Origin: Deltaproteobacteria bacterium
Lineage (GTDB): Bacteria > SAR324 > XYD2-FULL-50-16
NCBI GenBank assembly: GCA_018657625.1
Contig: JABHWU010000115.1
Span: 31,158 to 95,157, forward strand
Direction of reading: 5' to 3'
Length of the DNA: 64,000 nt
The first letter of the stretch is position 1. Every line of letters begins with the position of its first letter. The position numbers were made by a program, and so were the translations under genes. Positions 37,358 to 46,755 of this stretch are shown piece after piece. The notes beneath the pieces were generated by a model. That model worked only from the letters and a program-made list of their open reading frames with translations, ran no database searches and had not been told where the DNA came from.

Positions 37358-38512
37358 ATGAGTGACAAACAATCAAAGCAAGCCAGTACTAATGTCGGAA
37401 GTATGTCGATTATTGATCATTTAACTGAATTAAGAGTTCGAATTATCCGGTTTATGCTGGTAATGGGTGTCTGCGTACTTTGCTGCTATTTTTTTAGAAA
37501 AGAGTTACTGGATTTAATTAAGAAACCTGTCGAAATACCTCTGGCGAAGTACACCTCGACAGTTAATATCACTCCTGAAGATGATACTAAACAGCCCGTG
37601 CAATTTTTAAATCAATACAATTGCGCATGTGAAGATCTAACTGCTGAAAAACCAAAAATAACTACCGTAACAAAATCGTCAAACGCAAAAAAGGAAAATA
37701 AAAGCCAGACTACTGAACCATCAATTTATGAAACAGCTAAACTAACAATCCTGGACTTTATCAGTTATTTCCAAATATTACTGGGTAGAGCCCCGACCGC
37801 CAATCCGGATTTTCAGGAAGCAACTACCCAAAACGAGATCCAACCACTGCCCGGAAAACTCAACTTAAATTGTTCTTGTAATTTGAAAAACGCACCGGTA
37901 AACAGCCACTCATCAATGGTTTATATCGGTTTACCAGAATTGTTTTTTGCTCAAATGAAAGCTGCTATATTTGCCGGTTTCTTTCTGGCTTTCCCGTATT
38001 TAATGATTGAGCTTTGGGGATTCATCGGTCCGGCTTTATACAAAGGTGAAAGAACTGTTTTTTGGTTATTCGCAATTTCTTCATATATCTGTTTTATTGG
38101 CGGATCCTTATTCGGATATTTTATTGTTTTTCCATTTGGATTCGATTTCTTCCTCAGTTTAACACAGCCCGGTGAAATCGTTCCTAATTTATCAATTGGT
38201 GAATACTTAAGTCTCTCGATAAAATTATTACTGGCATTTGGGTTTATATTTGAAATGCCTTTAGTCACTTTTATCCTTGCCCGATTAGGAGTTGTTACGC
38301 CTGAACTGATGTTCAAACAATCTCGTATTGCGGTTATTATTATTTTCGTACTCAGTGCTTTATTGACACCTCCTGATCCATTTACAATGATGCTGATGGC
38401 CGGGCCACTATTTTTTCTTTACTTCATTAGTATTGTTGTATGTTTTGTCGGTGTAAATCGAAAAAAAGTAGCCCTGCGTGCACAAGGTTTTGAAGAAGAG
38501 GACCTGGAGTAG
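37358..38512 (+). CDS. tatC: Sec-independent protein translocase TatC with large periplasmic insertion
   Basis: Core membrane subunit of the twin-arginine translocase. The N-terminal cytoplasmic region has IDHLTELRVRIIRF, and later parts have the conserved LPELFFAQMKAAIFAGFFLAFPYLMIELWGFIGPALY and six helices. Ordinary TatC is about 250 residues. This one is about 384 because about 120 residues (about 66-186) are inserted in the first periplasmic loop, with two C-x-C motifs (NCACEDL, NCSCNL). The ATG at 37358 is preferred to an earlier frame start. TatA/TatB are not adjacent. DctP at 6134 is a likely Tat substrate. Confidence 0.93.
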   Translation: MSDKQSKQASTNVGSMSIIDHLTELRVRIIRFMLVMGVCVLCCYFFRKELLDLIKKPVEIPLAKYTSTVNITPEDDTKQPVQFLNQYNCACEDLTAEKPKITTVTKSSNAKKENKSQTTEPSIYETAKLTILDFISYFQILLGRAPTANPDFQEATTQNEIQPLPGKLNLNCSCNLKNAPVNSHSSMVYIGLPELFFAQMKAAIFAGFFLAFPYLMIELWGFIGPALYKGERTVFWLFAISSYICFIGGSLFGYFIVFPFGFDFFLSLTQPGEIVPNLSIGEYLSLSIKLLLAFGFIFEMPLVTFILARLGVVTPELMFKQSRIAVIIIFVLSALLTPPDPFTMMLMAGPLFFLYFISIVVCFVGVNRKKVALRAQGFEEEDLE

Positions 38513-38763
38513 AAATGATCATCGTTTTAAATTAAGTAACAATTAACGACTATTAAGCTTTCCTGGAATATGATTAAAGTCCATTTCTCCAGGCCCAACC
38601 TCATATATTGCCACTTATCCCCCAATAATAAGATATTTTTTCACAATTTTATAGATAACATTCTTGTAATTTATACCTAGAGAGTGATATACTGGGGCAG
38701 TTGATTCATACATATCTTCTATATCTATCGCTCATACAAAATTATTCCGTACAGGCTAAGCTC

Positions 38764-39093
38764 ATGGAACCATCTGAAAATATAAAGTTTTTAACAAACA
38801 GCAATGATGAGTCGGGCACGTTATCTCTAACAGACTCGATATCTATTCAGGATGCTGAATATTTAAAGAAAACTATTTTAGAAGTTTTTGACTGCACACA
38901 ATCTTTTAATATCAATATTGAAGGGCTTAATTCAATAGATCTAAGTGGTATTCAAATATTATATTCAGCTTTTGAAACAGCCAAAAATCTCAATAAAAAT
39001 ATTTCAATTTCCGGAGACTTCCCCGATAGCTTTAAAAGGGATATAGAAAGCGCTGGCTTTAATCATTTTAATTGGTTGTGCCATTCCGCTTAA
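38764..39093 (+). CDS. STAS-domain protein
   Basis: A 110-residue single STAS domain resembling anti-sigma-factor antagonists. The conserved phosphorylation-site region is GLNSIDLSGIQILYSA. The ATG at 38764 follows an AGGCTAAG site, so an upstream ATG at 38701 that adds 21 residues is less likely. It heads the cheR-cheB-cheY-cheA run, 87 bp before cheR. A STAS protein in a chemotaxis operon often acts as a small scaffold or signal adaptor. Confidence 0.82.
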   Translation: MEPSENIKFLTNSNDESGTLSLTDSISIQDAEYLKKTILEVFDCTQSFNINIEGLNSIDLSGIQILYSAFETAKNLNKNISISGDFPDSFKRDIESAGFNHFNWLCHSA

Positions 39094-39180
39094 ATTTAAT
39101 AAAAAGGAAAATTGAAAGATAATTTCTATTTTATAAAATTGCTTATTCAATAATTAACGACAGAACTAATACTTTTATTT

Positions 39181-40026
39181 ATGTACAGCACGATCACATT
39201 AAGTAATAAAGATTTCACCCGCTTGAGTGACTTTATTCATAATAATTATGGCATTAAAATGCCGCCAGTAAAAAAAATATTGCTGGAATCCAGACTTCAA
39301 AAACGCTTAAAAGCTCTAAATATTGATTCATTTGAACATTATTGTGATTATTTATTTAGCTCTGAAGGTAAGGAAGCTGAGTTAAAATTCTTCATTGATA
39401 AAGTTACAACCAACAAGACTGATTTTTTTCGGGAACCTGAACATTTTTATCATCTCACAAACTCCGTTATACCTAAAATCATTAAATCCTGGAAAGGGGT
39501 TCATAATCAGTTACAGGTTTGGAGTGCAGGTTGCTCAACAGGGGAGGAACCATATACAATTGCGATGGTTATACAAGATTTTGCGGACGAACATCCCACA
39601 TATCGTTTAAACTATTCAATATTAGCAACAGATATTTCTCAGGAAGTGCTAACCACCGGATATAATGCTGTCTATAGTGAGGATAAGGTAGAGCCGGTTG
39701 CCTACTCCATGAAAAAAAAATACCTGTTGCGAAGTAAAGAAAAAAATAAAAGATTGGTTAAAATGGTTCCTGAAATCAGAAATCGAATTCAGTTCAAAAT
39801 GTTGAATTTTATGGATAGTCATTACCCATTAAGTAAAAAGGTAGACATCGTTTTCTGTAGAAATGTCATTATCTATTTTGATAAACCCACGCAAGAAAGC
39901 ATCATCAACAAACTTTGTAAAACTATAAAACCAGGGGGGTATTTTTTTCAGGGACATTCTGAATCCATCCAGGGATTTAATGTTCCCCTAAAACCCCTTT
40001 ATCCGACAATTTACCAAAAAATATAA
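39181..40026 (+). CDS. cheR: Chemotaxis protein methyltransferase CheR
   Basis: SAM-dependent glutamate methyltransferase acting on chemoreceptors, 281 residues. The N-terminal helical domain (about 1-70) precedes the Rossmann fold with VWSAGCSTGEEPYTIAM, DISQEVL and VDIVFCRNVIIYFD. The C-terminus GGYFFQGHSES completes the site. The three-stranded beta-subdomain that docks the pentapeptide receptor tail is not evident. It is followed 13 bp later by cheB. Confidence 0.94.
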   Translation: MYSTITLSNKDFTRLSDFIHNNYGIKMPPVKKILLESRLQKRLKALNIDSFEHYCDYLFSSEGKEAELKFFIDKVTTNKTDFFREPEHFYHLTNSVIPKIIKSWKGVHNQLQVWSAGCSTGEEPYTIAMVIQDFADEHPTYRLNYSILATDISQEVLTTGYNAVYSEDKVEPVAYSMKKKYLLRSKEKNKRLVKMVPEIRNRIQFKMLNFMDSHYPLSKKVDIVFCRNVIIYFDKPTQESIINKLCKTIKPGGYFFQGHSESIQGFNVPLKPLYPTIYQKI

Positions 40027-40039
40027 ACTTTGAAGGGTT

Positions 40040-41110
40040 ATGAAAAAAATTCAAGTTCTAATCGTGGATGATTCCGCTATCGTCAGACAATCCATGGAAT
40101 CTCTATTAAACTCCGATAAAAATATTCAGGTAATCGGAACAGCGGCTGACCCATATTATGCCGCAGAAAAAATTAAAAAGGAGTTACCTGATGTAATCAC
40201 ATTAGATGTTGAAATGCCCAGAATGGATGGTATCACTTTTCTTCAGAAAATAATGGCACAGCATCCGATTCCAGTCGTCATCTGTTCCAGTTTATCCGGT
40301 AAAGGATCTGAAACCGCTTTAAAGGCAATAGAATACGGCGCTGTGGATATCATAGAAAAACCAAAAGTAGGAACAAAAGAATTTTTTAAAGAATCAAAAA
40401 TTACGATTTGTGATACGATTAAAGCAGCTGCTCAGGTTAATGTAAAATGTGTTAACAAATTCCAGCCAAAGAAAATAGAAAAAAAACTGACCGCTGATGC
40501 GATGTTACCCAGAGCAACATCAAAGGCAATGATTCAATCCACAGAAAAAGTAATCGTAGTTGGTGCTTCTACTGGCGGAACCGAAGCACTTAAAACATTT
40601 TTGGAAGCTTTACCTGCCAACACACCAGGTATTGTTATTGTCCAACACATGCCAGAAAACTTCACCAGAGCATTTGCAGATCGTTTAAACACAACCTGTC
40701 ATATGACTGTTAGGGAAGCTAAGGATAATGATTCTGTTTTAAGAGGTTTTGCACTCATTGCACCTGGAAATAAACATGTATTAATGAAAAGAAGTGGCGC
40801 CAGGTATTATATTGAAGTAAAAGATGGCCCTTTAGTTTCCAGACACAGACCCTCAGTAGATGTTCTTTTCCGATCCGCCTCCAGATATGCCGGTAAAAAT
40901 GCGTGTGCCGTAATTATGACAGGAATGGGTGATGATGGCGCTAAAGGGATGTTGGAGTTGAGTGAAGCAGGGGCTTACACCATTGCTCAGGATGAAGCAA
41001 GTTGTGTGGTTTTTGGAATGCCTAAAGAAGCAATTAATTTGGGAGGTGTTAAACAAATTCTCCCACTAGAAGCCATTGCCGGTTCCGTATTAAAAGTAAC
41101 CAACTATTAA
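40040..41110 (+). CDS. cheB: Chemotaxis response regulator protein-glutamate methylesterase CheB
   Basis: Receiver-linked methylesterase, 356 residues. Receiver: acidic DDSAIVRQS, phosphoacceptor Asp in [11 protein letters not shown] (about residue 54). Effector: catalytic Ser in [10 protein letters not shown], His in VQHMPENFT and Asp in [20 protein letters not shown] precedes the ATG. It opposes CheR in adaptation and is placed between cheR and cheY. Confidence 0.96.
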   Translation: MKKIQVLIVDDSAIVRQSMESLLNSDKNIQVIGTAADPYYAAEKIKKELPDVITLDVEMPRMDGITFLQKIMAQHPIPVVICSSLSGKGSETALKAIEYGAVDIIEKPKVGTKEFFKESKITICDTIKAAAQVNVKCVNKFQPKKIEKKLTADAMLPRATSKAMIQSTEKVIVVGASTGGTEALKTFLEALPANTPGIVIVQHMPENFTRAFADRLNTTCHMTVREAKDNDSVLRGFALIAPGNKHVLMKRSGARYYIEVKDGPLVSRHRPSVDVLFRSASRYAGKNACAVIMTGMGDDGAKGMLELSEAGAYTIAQDEASCVVFGMPKEAINLGGVKQILPLEAIAGSVLKVTNY

Positions 41111-41133
41111 CATGACAAATTGGGAGATTTTGA

Positions 41134-41499
41134 ATGAGTAAAACAATTTTGACGGCGGATGATTCAGCCAGTGTACGCCAAATGGTAACTTTTACATTAA
41201 AAAATTCTGGTTATGAAGTCATTGAATCGATCGACGGAGTAGATGCTCTCCAGAAACTGGAAGGGAAAAAAATTGATATGGTCATCACCGATTTAAATAT
41301 GCCAAATATGAATGGAATTGAACTTATTAAAGAAATTCGACAAATACCGGAGCATAAATTTGTTCCAATTATTCTATTAACGACGGAATCACAGGCAGAA
41401 AAAAAGCAGGAAGGGAAGAAAGCTGGAGCAACAGGTTGGATTGTAAAACCATTCAAACCAGAGCAATTAATAGCAGTTACCAAAAAAGTCTTAGGATAA
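41134..41499 (+). CDS. Response regulator receiver protein, CheY-like
   Basis: A 121-residue stand-alone receiver. Asp9/Asp10 form the acidic pocket, Asp53 is the phosphoacceptor (TDLNMPNMNG), the switch Thr is in LLTTES, and the conserved Lys is in IVKPF. A GGGAGATT site precedes the start. It lies between cheB and cheA, so CheA is its likely kinase. A second CheY-type gene lies at 59447-59827, and this one may have a regulatory or sink role. Confidence 0.93.
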   Translation: MSKTILTADDSASVRQMVTFTLKNSGYEVIESIDGVDALQKLEGKKIDMVITDLNMPNMNGIELIKEIRQIPEHKFVPIILLTTESQAEKKQEGKKAGATGWIVKPFKPEQLIAVTKKVLG

Positions 41500-41502
41500 A
41501 CC

Positions 41503-43611
41503 ATGAATTTAGAAGACAATCAAAAGGTATTTAAAGAAGAAGCCTATGAAAAACTGGCTGAAATTGAAGAAACTATGCTGGAACTGGAAGATTCACCTGA
41601 TGACTCTGAGTTGATATCAAAAGCTTTCAGAGCTTTGCATACCATAAAAGGTTCAGGTGCCATGTTTGATTTCAATGATATTGTTGCCTTTACCCATGAT
41701 ATTGAAAATGTATACGACCTGGTTCGAGATAACAAAATCCCGGTCACTAAAGAACTAATCAGCCTGACGCTTTCTGCTCACGACCATATAAAAAATATGT
41801 TGGACGATCCGGATAATGAAAGTGAAGAGATGTTTGAAAAAAGAAACGAAATCACAAACGCAATTCGCAGTTTTTTACCTGGCAACAATAAGGCTGAAGA
41901 TGATGTCAATTTACAAGCAGAAGTTGAAGAACAATTATCAGATGTTTATACTATTTACCGAATCAGGTTTAAACCTGACCAGGAATTATTCATAACCGGA
42001 ACAAATCCCATCCTACTCTTAAATGAACTTCGAGAAATAGGAGAAAGTGTTGTTGCCGCCCATACTGACTCAATTCCCAATCTGAAAGATATTAACCCTG
42101 AATTCTGCTATACCTACTGGGATATTATTTTACGAACCAATAGTGAGATCAGTGCCATTCAGGATGTATTTATTTTTGTGGATGACAATTGTGAAATCGA
42201 TATACAGAAAATTTCCAAGGATGATGATTTTGATATTGAGTTTAATGAAAAAAAACTGGGAGATATTTTACTAGACAGGGGGGATATTGATGCATCGGCA
42301 CTGCAACAGGCCTTACAAAAACAATTACCGGTTGGGGAAATATTAATCAAAGAAGGGCTGGCTGATAGCGACAGTATTAACTCTGCACTAGCTGAACAGC
42401 AATTTGTAAAAAAAATAAAGGATACTGTTAGAAAAGTAGAAGTATCCTCCAGTATTCGAGTCGCATCTGAAAAACTCGATAAGCTTGTGGATTTGGTTGG
42501 GGAACTTGTTACCGGACAAGCACGTTTATCACAAATTGCTAATAACACACTGAACAGTGATTTGCTTACTGTTGCAGAAGAAATTGAACGATTAACGGCT
42601 GAATTACGTGACAATACCATGAGCGTTCGGATGTTAACCTTCGGAACAACATTCAATAAATTTAAAAGACTAGTCAGAGATTTGGGAAGTGATTTGGGCA
42701 AAGAAATTATATTAAAAACTGAGGGTGCTGAAACAGAATTAGATAAAACGGTTATTGAACAACTCAATGACCCTCTAGTCCACATCCTTAGAAACAGCAT
42801 TGATCATGGTATTGAACCACCGGAAGTCAGAAAAATGAGTAATAAACCGGTACAGGGTACTGTCACGCTATCAGCCAAATACTCAGGTGCCCATGTTTTG
42901 ATTTCCATTCAAGATGATGGCGCGGGAATGAAAGCAGAATCGATCAAAAAAAAGGCTGTTGATAAAGGAATCATTACTCAAGATGCTAAAATGACTGATA
43001 ATGAAATTTTTCAACTCATTTTTATGCCCGGATTTTCAACAGCTGAAAAGGTCACTAATGTCTCCGGTCGGGGTGTGGGTATGGATGTCGTGAAAAAAGG
43101 AATTGAATCCCTACGGGGAACTGTTGATGTCATCAGTCAACCGGGAAAAGGGACCACAATTACCTTGAAACTTCCCTTGACCCTGGCGATTATTGATGGA
43201 TTACTTGTAAAAATAGGTCCGGAAAATTTCATTCTGCCACTGGCAGCAGTAAAAGAATGTATTGAACTGACACGACAGGATGTTGAAGACGCTCATGGCA
43301 GACATGTTATCAATGTCAGAGGACAAATTGTTCCTTATATCCGACTAAAGGATCAGTTCAAAATAAAGAGCAAAAAACTGGATATTGAACAGGTTGTGAT
43401 CACTGAAATTGGCAATTATCAGATAGGGTTTGTGGTTGATAGTGTGATTGATCAACATCAAACCGTCATTAAAAATCTCAGTAAAGTTTATAAAAATATC
43501 GACGGGATATCTGGTGCAACCATTATGGCGGATGGTACTGTATCACTAATAATTGATATCAATAACTTACTCCGCCTTGTTGAACATGAAAACCTGGCAC
43601 AATACAATTAA
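41503..43611 (+). CDS. cheA: Chemotaxis histidine kinase CheA with a GspE-N-like insertion
   Basis: Sensor kinase, 702 residues. Order: Hpt domain (His46 in RALHTIKGSG), a central region, a two-unit KLGDILLDRGDI...VGEILIKEG insertion (about 248-303) resembling GspE N-terminal helical repeats, dimerisation helices, ATPase (N box LIHILRNSIDHG-like at 424-437, G boxes ISIQDDGAGM and GRGVGMDVV), then a CheW-like C-terminal domain. No P2 domain or Cys phosphotransfer was obvious. Stops 80 bp before a terminator. No cheW or receptors are encoded nearby. Confidence 0.94.
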   Translation: MNLEDNQKVFKEEAYEKLAEIEETMLELEDSPDDSELISKAFRALHTIKGSGAMFDFNDIVAFTHDIENVYDLVRDNKIPVTKELISLTLSAHDHIKNMLDDPDNESEEMFEKRNEITNAIRSFLPGNNKAEDDVNLQAEVEEQLSDVYTIYRIRFKPDQELFITGTNPILLLNELREIGESVVAAHTDSIPNLKDINPEFCYTYWDIILRTNSEISAIQDVFIFVDDNCEIDIQKISKDDDFDIEFNEKKLGDILLDRGDIDASALQQALQKQLPVGEILIKEGLADSDSINSALAEQQFVKKIKDTVRKVEVSSSIRVASEKLDKLVDLVGELVTGQARLSQIANNTLNSDLLTVAEEIERLTAELRDNTMSVRMLTFGTTFNKFKRLVRDLGSDLGKEIILKTEGAETELDKTVIEQLNDPLVHILRNSIDHGIEPPEVRKMSNKPVQGTVTLSAKYSGAHVLISIQDDGAGMKAESIKKKAVDKGIITQDAKMTDNEIFQLIFMPGFSTAEKVTNVSGRGVGMDVVKKGIESLRGTVDVISQPGKGTTITLKLPLTLAIIDGLLVKIGPENFILPLAAVKECIELTRQDVEDAHGRHVINVRGQIVPYIRLKDQFKIKSKKLDIEQVVITEIGNYQIGFVVDSVIDQHQTVIKNLSKVYKNIDGISGATIMADGTVSLIIDINNLLRLVEHENLAQYN

Positions 43612-43650
43612 CACTATCAATCTGACGTAAATTTGCAGTGTTATTAAAGT

Positions 43651-43690
43651 TTTAAAAACCTGATACTATAATCAGTACCAGGTTTTTAAA
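43651..43690. terminator. Bidirectional terminator between cheA and korB
   Basis: TTTAAAAACCTG (43651-43662) and CAGGTTTTTAAA (43679-43690) pair perfectly. The stem extends inward by five more pairs with one mismatch, leaving a six-base loop. The built-in A and T runs supply a U-tract in both directions, suiting the convergent cheA and korB. Confidence 0.8.
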
Positions 43691-43691
43691 A

Positions 43692-44543
43692 TCAGGCAAA
43701 ACCATTTAAGACTTCCTCAACAGAGTAAGGTTTACTTTTGTTATTCCTGGTCGCCTTCTCAAAGTCCGAATCCAACTGCTCATCTAAAGTTGGTTTTGAA
43801 ATTTGATAAAAAATCCCACTATACATTGGACCACTCTTATACGCCATTTCAAAAGCCATCATTTTATTGGTCGGGTCATAACTGTCCGGCAATGGTTGAT
43901 ACATTTCTTTCATTTCTTTGGATTTCAAAACCGGGAATGTCACACAAGGTGACATAATATAAACTATTGACATCCCTTTATGGGTAATCGCCGCCTGCAT
44001 AATTTCAGTCATCTGCTTCATATTTGTACTAATGCTTCTGGCAATAAAAGAAACATCATAAGCTAAAAATACCGGTAGGACATCCAGAGTACTTTCATAA
44101 ACACCCAGTGGTGATGTTTTAGTTTTTGTCCCAATGGGGGTTGTCGGTGATGCCTGCCCTTTTGTTAGACCATAAACTCGGTTATCAATGAGAATATAGG
44201 TTAAATCCACATTTTTTCTAGCTACTGGTGAAATATGACCCCCACCAATACCCAAACCATCTCCATCACCTCCGGCGACCAATACTGTGCAATCCGGCTT
44301 AGCAGTTTTAGCCCCCACAGCAGTTGGTAACGCACGACCATGGGTTCCATGAAAAGAATAGCTGTTTAAAAAATGGGAAAATCGTCCAGAACAACCTATC
44401 CCGGAGACAGTTATTATATCTTCCGGTGGAATTTCCAAAGCTAGCAACGCTTTCTGCAAAGCAGCTAAAACGCCATAATCACCACACCCTGGGCACCAAA
44501 CCGGCTTAATATCACTTTTATAATCTTGTAATGTTCTCTTCAT
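43692..44543 (-). CDS. korB: 2-oxoacid:ferredoxin oxidoreductase beta subunit
   Basis: Thiamine-diphosphate subunit of an OFOR that decarboxylates a 2-oxoacid (2-oxoglutarate or pyruvate) and passes electrons to ferredoxin, 283 residues. Fe-S cysteines in WCPGCGDYG, GIGCSG and SPCVTF are typical. The TPP motif is GDGDGLGIGGGH with DNRVYGLTKGQ. The start overlaps the alpha subunit stop by 26 bases, a tight translational coupling. Kor versus Por cannot be settled by sequence alone; the small two-subunit layout fits KorAB. Confidence 0.9.
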   Translation of the reverse strand: MKRTLQDYKSDIKPVWCPGCGDYGVLAALQKALLALEIPPEDIITVSGIGCSGRFSHFLNSYSFHGTHGRALPTAVGAKTAKPDCTVLVAGGDGDGLGIGGGHISPVARKNVDLTYILIDNRVYGLTKGQASPTTPIGTKTKTSPLGVYESTLDVLPVFLAYDVSFIARSISTNMKQMTEIMQAAITHKGMSIVYIMSPCVTFPVLKSKEMKEMYQPLPDSYDPTNKMMAFEMAYKSGPMYSGIFYQISKPTLDEQLDSDFEKATRNNKSKPYSVEEVLNGFA

Positions 44544-46356
44544 CGACTATCCTCGCTACTTTTAAGATTCCAGCATAAATTTCCTGTGGCGTAATGGGGA
44601 TTCCTTCATATTTATGGATCTCTATAGGAACCACACCAAACTTGGCTTTGATAAAATGGGCAAATTGCCCGGTATAATTTTCTTCAACTACAATCACCTG
44701 CTTCAATCCCATCAGAAAATGCCTAATCTTTGTTTCCGGCAGAGGGGATATCACCTTAGGGTGAAGTTGTCTGATCTTGATACCCTTTTTCTCAGCAATA
44801 TACCGTGCTTCACGAATTGCTCCCTCAGTTGAGCCCCATCCGATAATACCAATTTTAGTTTTAGTTGACCCGTAATACTCTTTCGGGTTTTTTTCCAAAA
44901 TGGCAGACAATCTTGTCAGTTTTCTGAATCGTTTACGAGTCATTTGTTTATGAACTTCAGGCGTATAATTCGCTTTGCCATCTTCCGTATGCTCCAATCC
45001 TGTTGCCAGATATTGGCCACCTGCCATTCCTGGAATTGTGATCGGAGAGATACCGGTTTTGGCGTTGTCCAGAAATCGTTTATAGTCTACAAGCTCAGCC
45101 GAGTTTGCAATGGCTCTGGAGGCTATTTCAATTCGACCCGCTGTCGGAACAACTATTTTACCGGATTTTTGTTCTCTTTTTACTGCAACCATATTTGACA
45201 CATCTGGAATCTGAACCGTTGCTTTTCGATATCCAATGGATTGATCTGTCAGAATGATTACTGGCATTTGAAATCTTTCAGCCAGGTTAAAAGCACGAAT
45301 GGTTTGATAAAAACAGTCCTCAACTGATGATGGTGCTATGATAATTCTGGGAGATTCACCAAAGGTTCCATAGATCGCATACTTTAAATCCGACTGTTCT
45401 GTTTTAGTTGGTAATCCCGTACTGGGACCTCCTCTCTGAACATCCACAATGACAATAGGCAATTCAACCATTGAGGCCAGGTTCAGTTGTTCTCCCATCA
45501 ATTGCAGTCCAGGGCCAGAAGTAGGAGTAATCGTTTTTTCGCCCGCAAAAGATGCCCCAATAATAGCAGATATTGCCGCAATCTCATCTTCAACCTGAAT
45601 CGCCCGTCCACCTACTTTTGGCATCAGTTTGGTTAAGGTTTCAAAAATTGGTGTTGCCGGTGTGATGGGATAACCGGCAACAAATCGACATCCGGCAGCA
45701 ATGGCACCTAAAGCAACAGCTTCATTACCGGATAGCATCATAAAATTGTGTTTGGAATCTGTTTCAGTTTTTAAATGGAATTTTTTTTCTAACTTGTTTT
45801 TCTTGCCAGCACTATATCCAGCCTCCAACAGTTTCAGGTTTTTCTCAACAACAACATCCCCTTTTTGACCGTATCGATCTTTCAGTAATTTATGGAGTCC
45901 TTTTTTATTAACCTGGAAGAGTTCTCCTAAGGCACCCAGAGCCACAACGTTTTTCCCAAGAACTCCTCCAGTCAGGTCAACTGCCAGTTTTGTCAAGGGA
46001 ATTGGATAAAACTTTGCTTCAAGATCCTTTTGAATCTGAACGTGATCCGGATCATAAATGACCACACCTCCAGGTTTTAAATCATGGATTGTGTGGTCAT
46101 ACGCCTCTTGATTAAAAACGATCAAATAATCAACCTTGCTACCCATTGAGTAGATTGTCCAGTCACGCACCCTAATCTGAATCATGGAAAAACCACCCCT
46201 GATTTCAGCCGGATAGGTAATATAAGTAAAAACATGATTCTCTGTTCTGGCAGCCGCTGAAGCAAAAAGCTCACCACAACTGATCACTCCGTCACCACCT
46301 TCACCTCCAACTCGAATAATGAAGTCCAGTTTAGATCTGTAATTTATATCATTCAT
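44518..46356 (-). CDS. korA: 2-oxoacid:ferredoxin oxidoreductase, fused gamma-alpha subunit
   Basis: Fused subunit of 612 residues. The N-terminal gamma domain (about 1-190) starts IRVGGEGGDGVISCGEL. The alpha part has GNEAVALGAIAAGCRF, GYPITPATPI, and the conserved EDEIAAISAIIGASFAG and TPTSGPGLQLM segments. The C-terminal transketolase-like domain carries IGWGSTEGAIREA. It lies upstream of korB with an overlap, and AAAGGATT precedes the ATG. It probably feeds reduced ferredoxin to biosynthesis. Confidence 0.91.
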   Translation of the reverse strand: MNDINYRSKLDFIIRVGGEGGDGVISCGELFASAAARTENHVFTYITYPAEIRGGFSMIQIRVRDWTIYSMGSKVDYLIVFNQEAYDHTIHDLKPGGVVIYDPDHVQIQKDLEAKFYPIPLTKLAVDLTGGVLGKNVVALGALGELFQVNKKGLHKLLKDRYGQKGDVVVEKNLKLLEAGYSAGKKNKLEKKFHLKTETDSKHNFMMLSGNEAVALGAIAAGCRFVAGYPITPATPIFETLTKLMPKVGGRAIQVEDEIAAISAIIGASFAGEKTITPTSGPGLQLMGEQLNLASMVELPIVIVDVQRGGPSTGLPTKTEQSDLKYAIYGTFGESPRIIIAPSSVEDCFYQTIRAFNLAERFQMPVIILTDQSIGYRKATVQIPDVSNMVAVKREQKSGKIVVPTAGRIEIASRAIANSAELVDYKRFLDNAKTGISPITIPGMAGGQYLATGLEHTEDGKANYTPEVHKQMTRKRFRKLTRLSAILEKNPKEYYGSTKTKIGIIGWGSTEGAIREARYIAEKKGIKIRQLHPKVISPLPETKIRHFLMGLKQVIVVEENYTGQFAHFIKAKFGVVPIEIHKYEGIPITPQEIYAGILKVARIVDEENITRL

Positions 46357-46755
46357 TTCAAATCCTTTTACAGTTAAAGGAACAATTTAAAACACTTAAA
46401 CTTTGATACCATTATAGGTCATTTTTAATATTAAATCCTTGAAAAATACTTTTTTGCGGAATTACTTACATTTACTTTCCCCATTGGCAACTCTTTTAAA
46501 ACTAGTAAATCATATACTATTATGAATTTCAGAATATCATCCCCTACCATAATAATACAAATATGATTACTTTAATACTAACTATTTATTAATGTTTGTT
46601 GCAAGTCTATTTTCTGCAGAACGGCTGGTTTAAAGGCTTTTCATATTGGATACAAACCCAATATAGCTTTTCAATATATAACAGGTGTATGATTTGACGC
46701 CTCAAAAACTAACAGAAACATTCTAATTATCAGTATGATAGTAATTATGGGCGGT
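46357..46755. other. Intergenic region, about 400 bp, no gene seen
   Basis: AT-rich spacer between the YitT-type gene's 3' end and the korA promoter side. No open frame with coding character, palindrome of note or RNA motif was found. Confidence 0.5.

Noticed and set aside
42159..42800. 213-codon antisense frame inside cheA
   Set aside because: The Ser/Leu-rich composition is the usual mirror of a real gene. CheA motifs are intact in the other strand.
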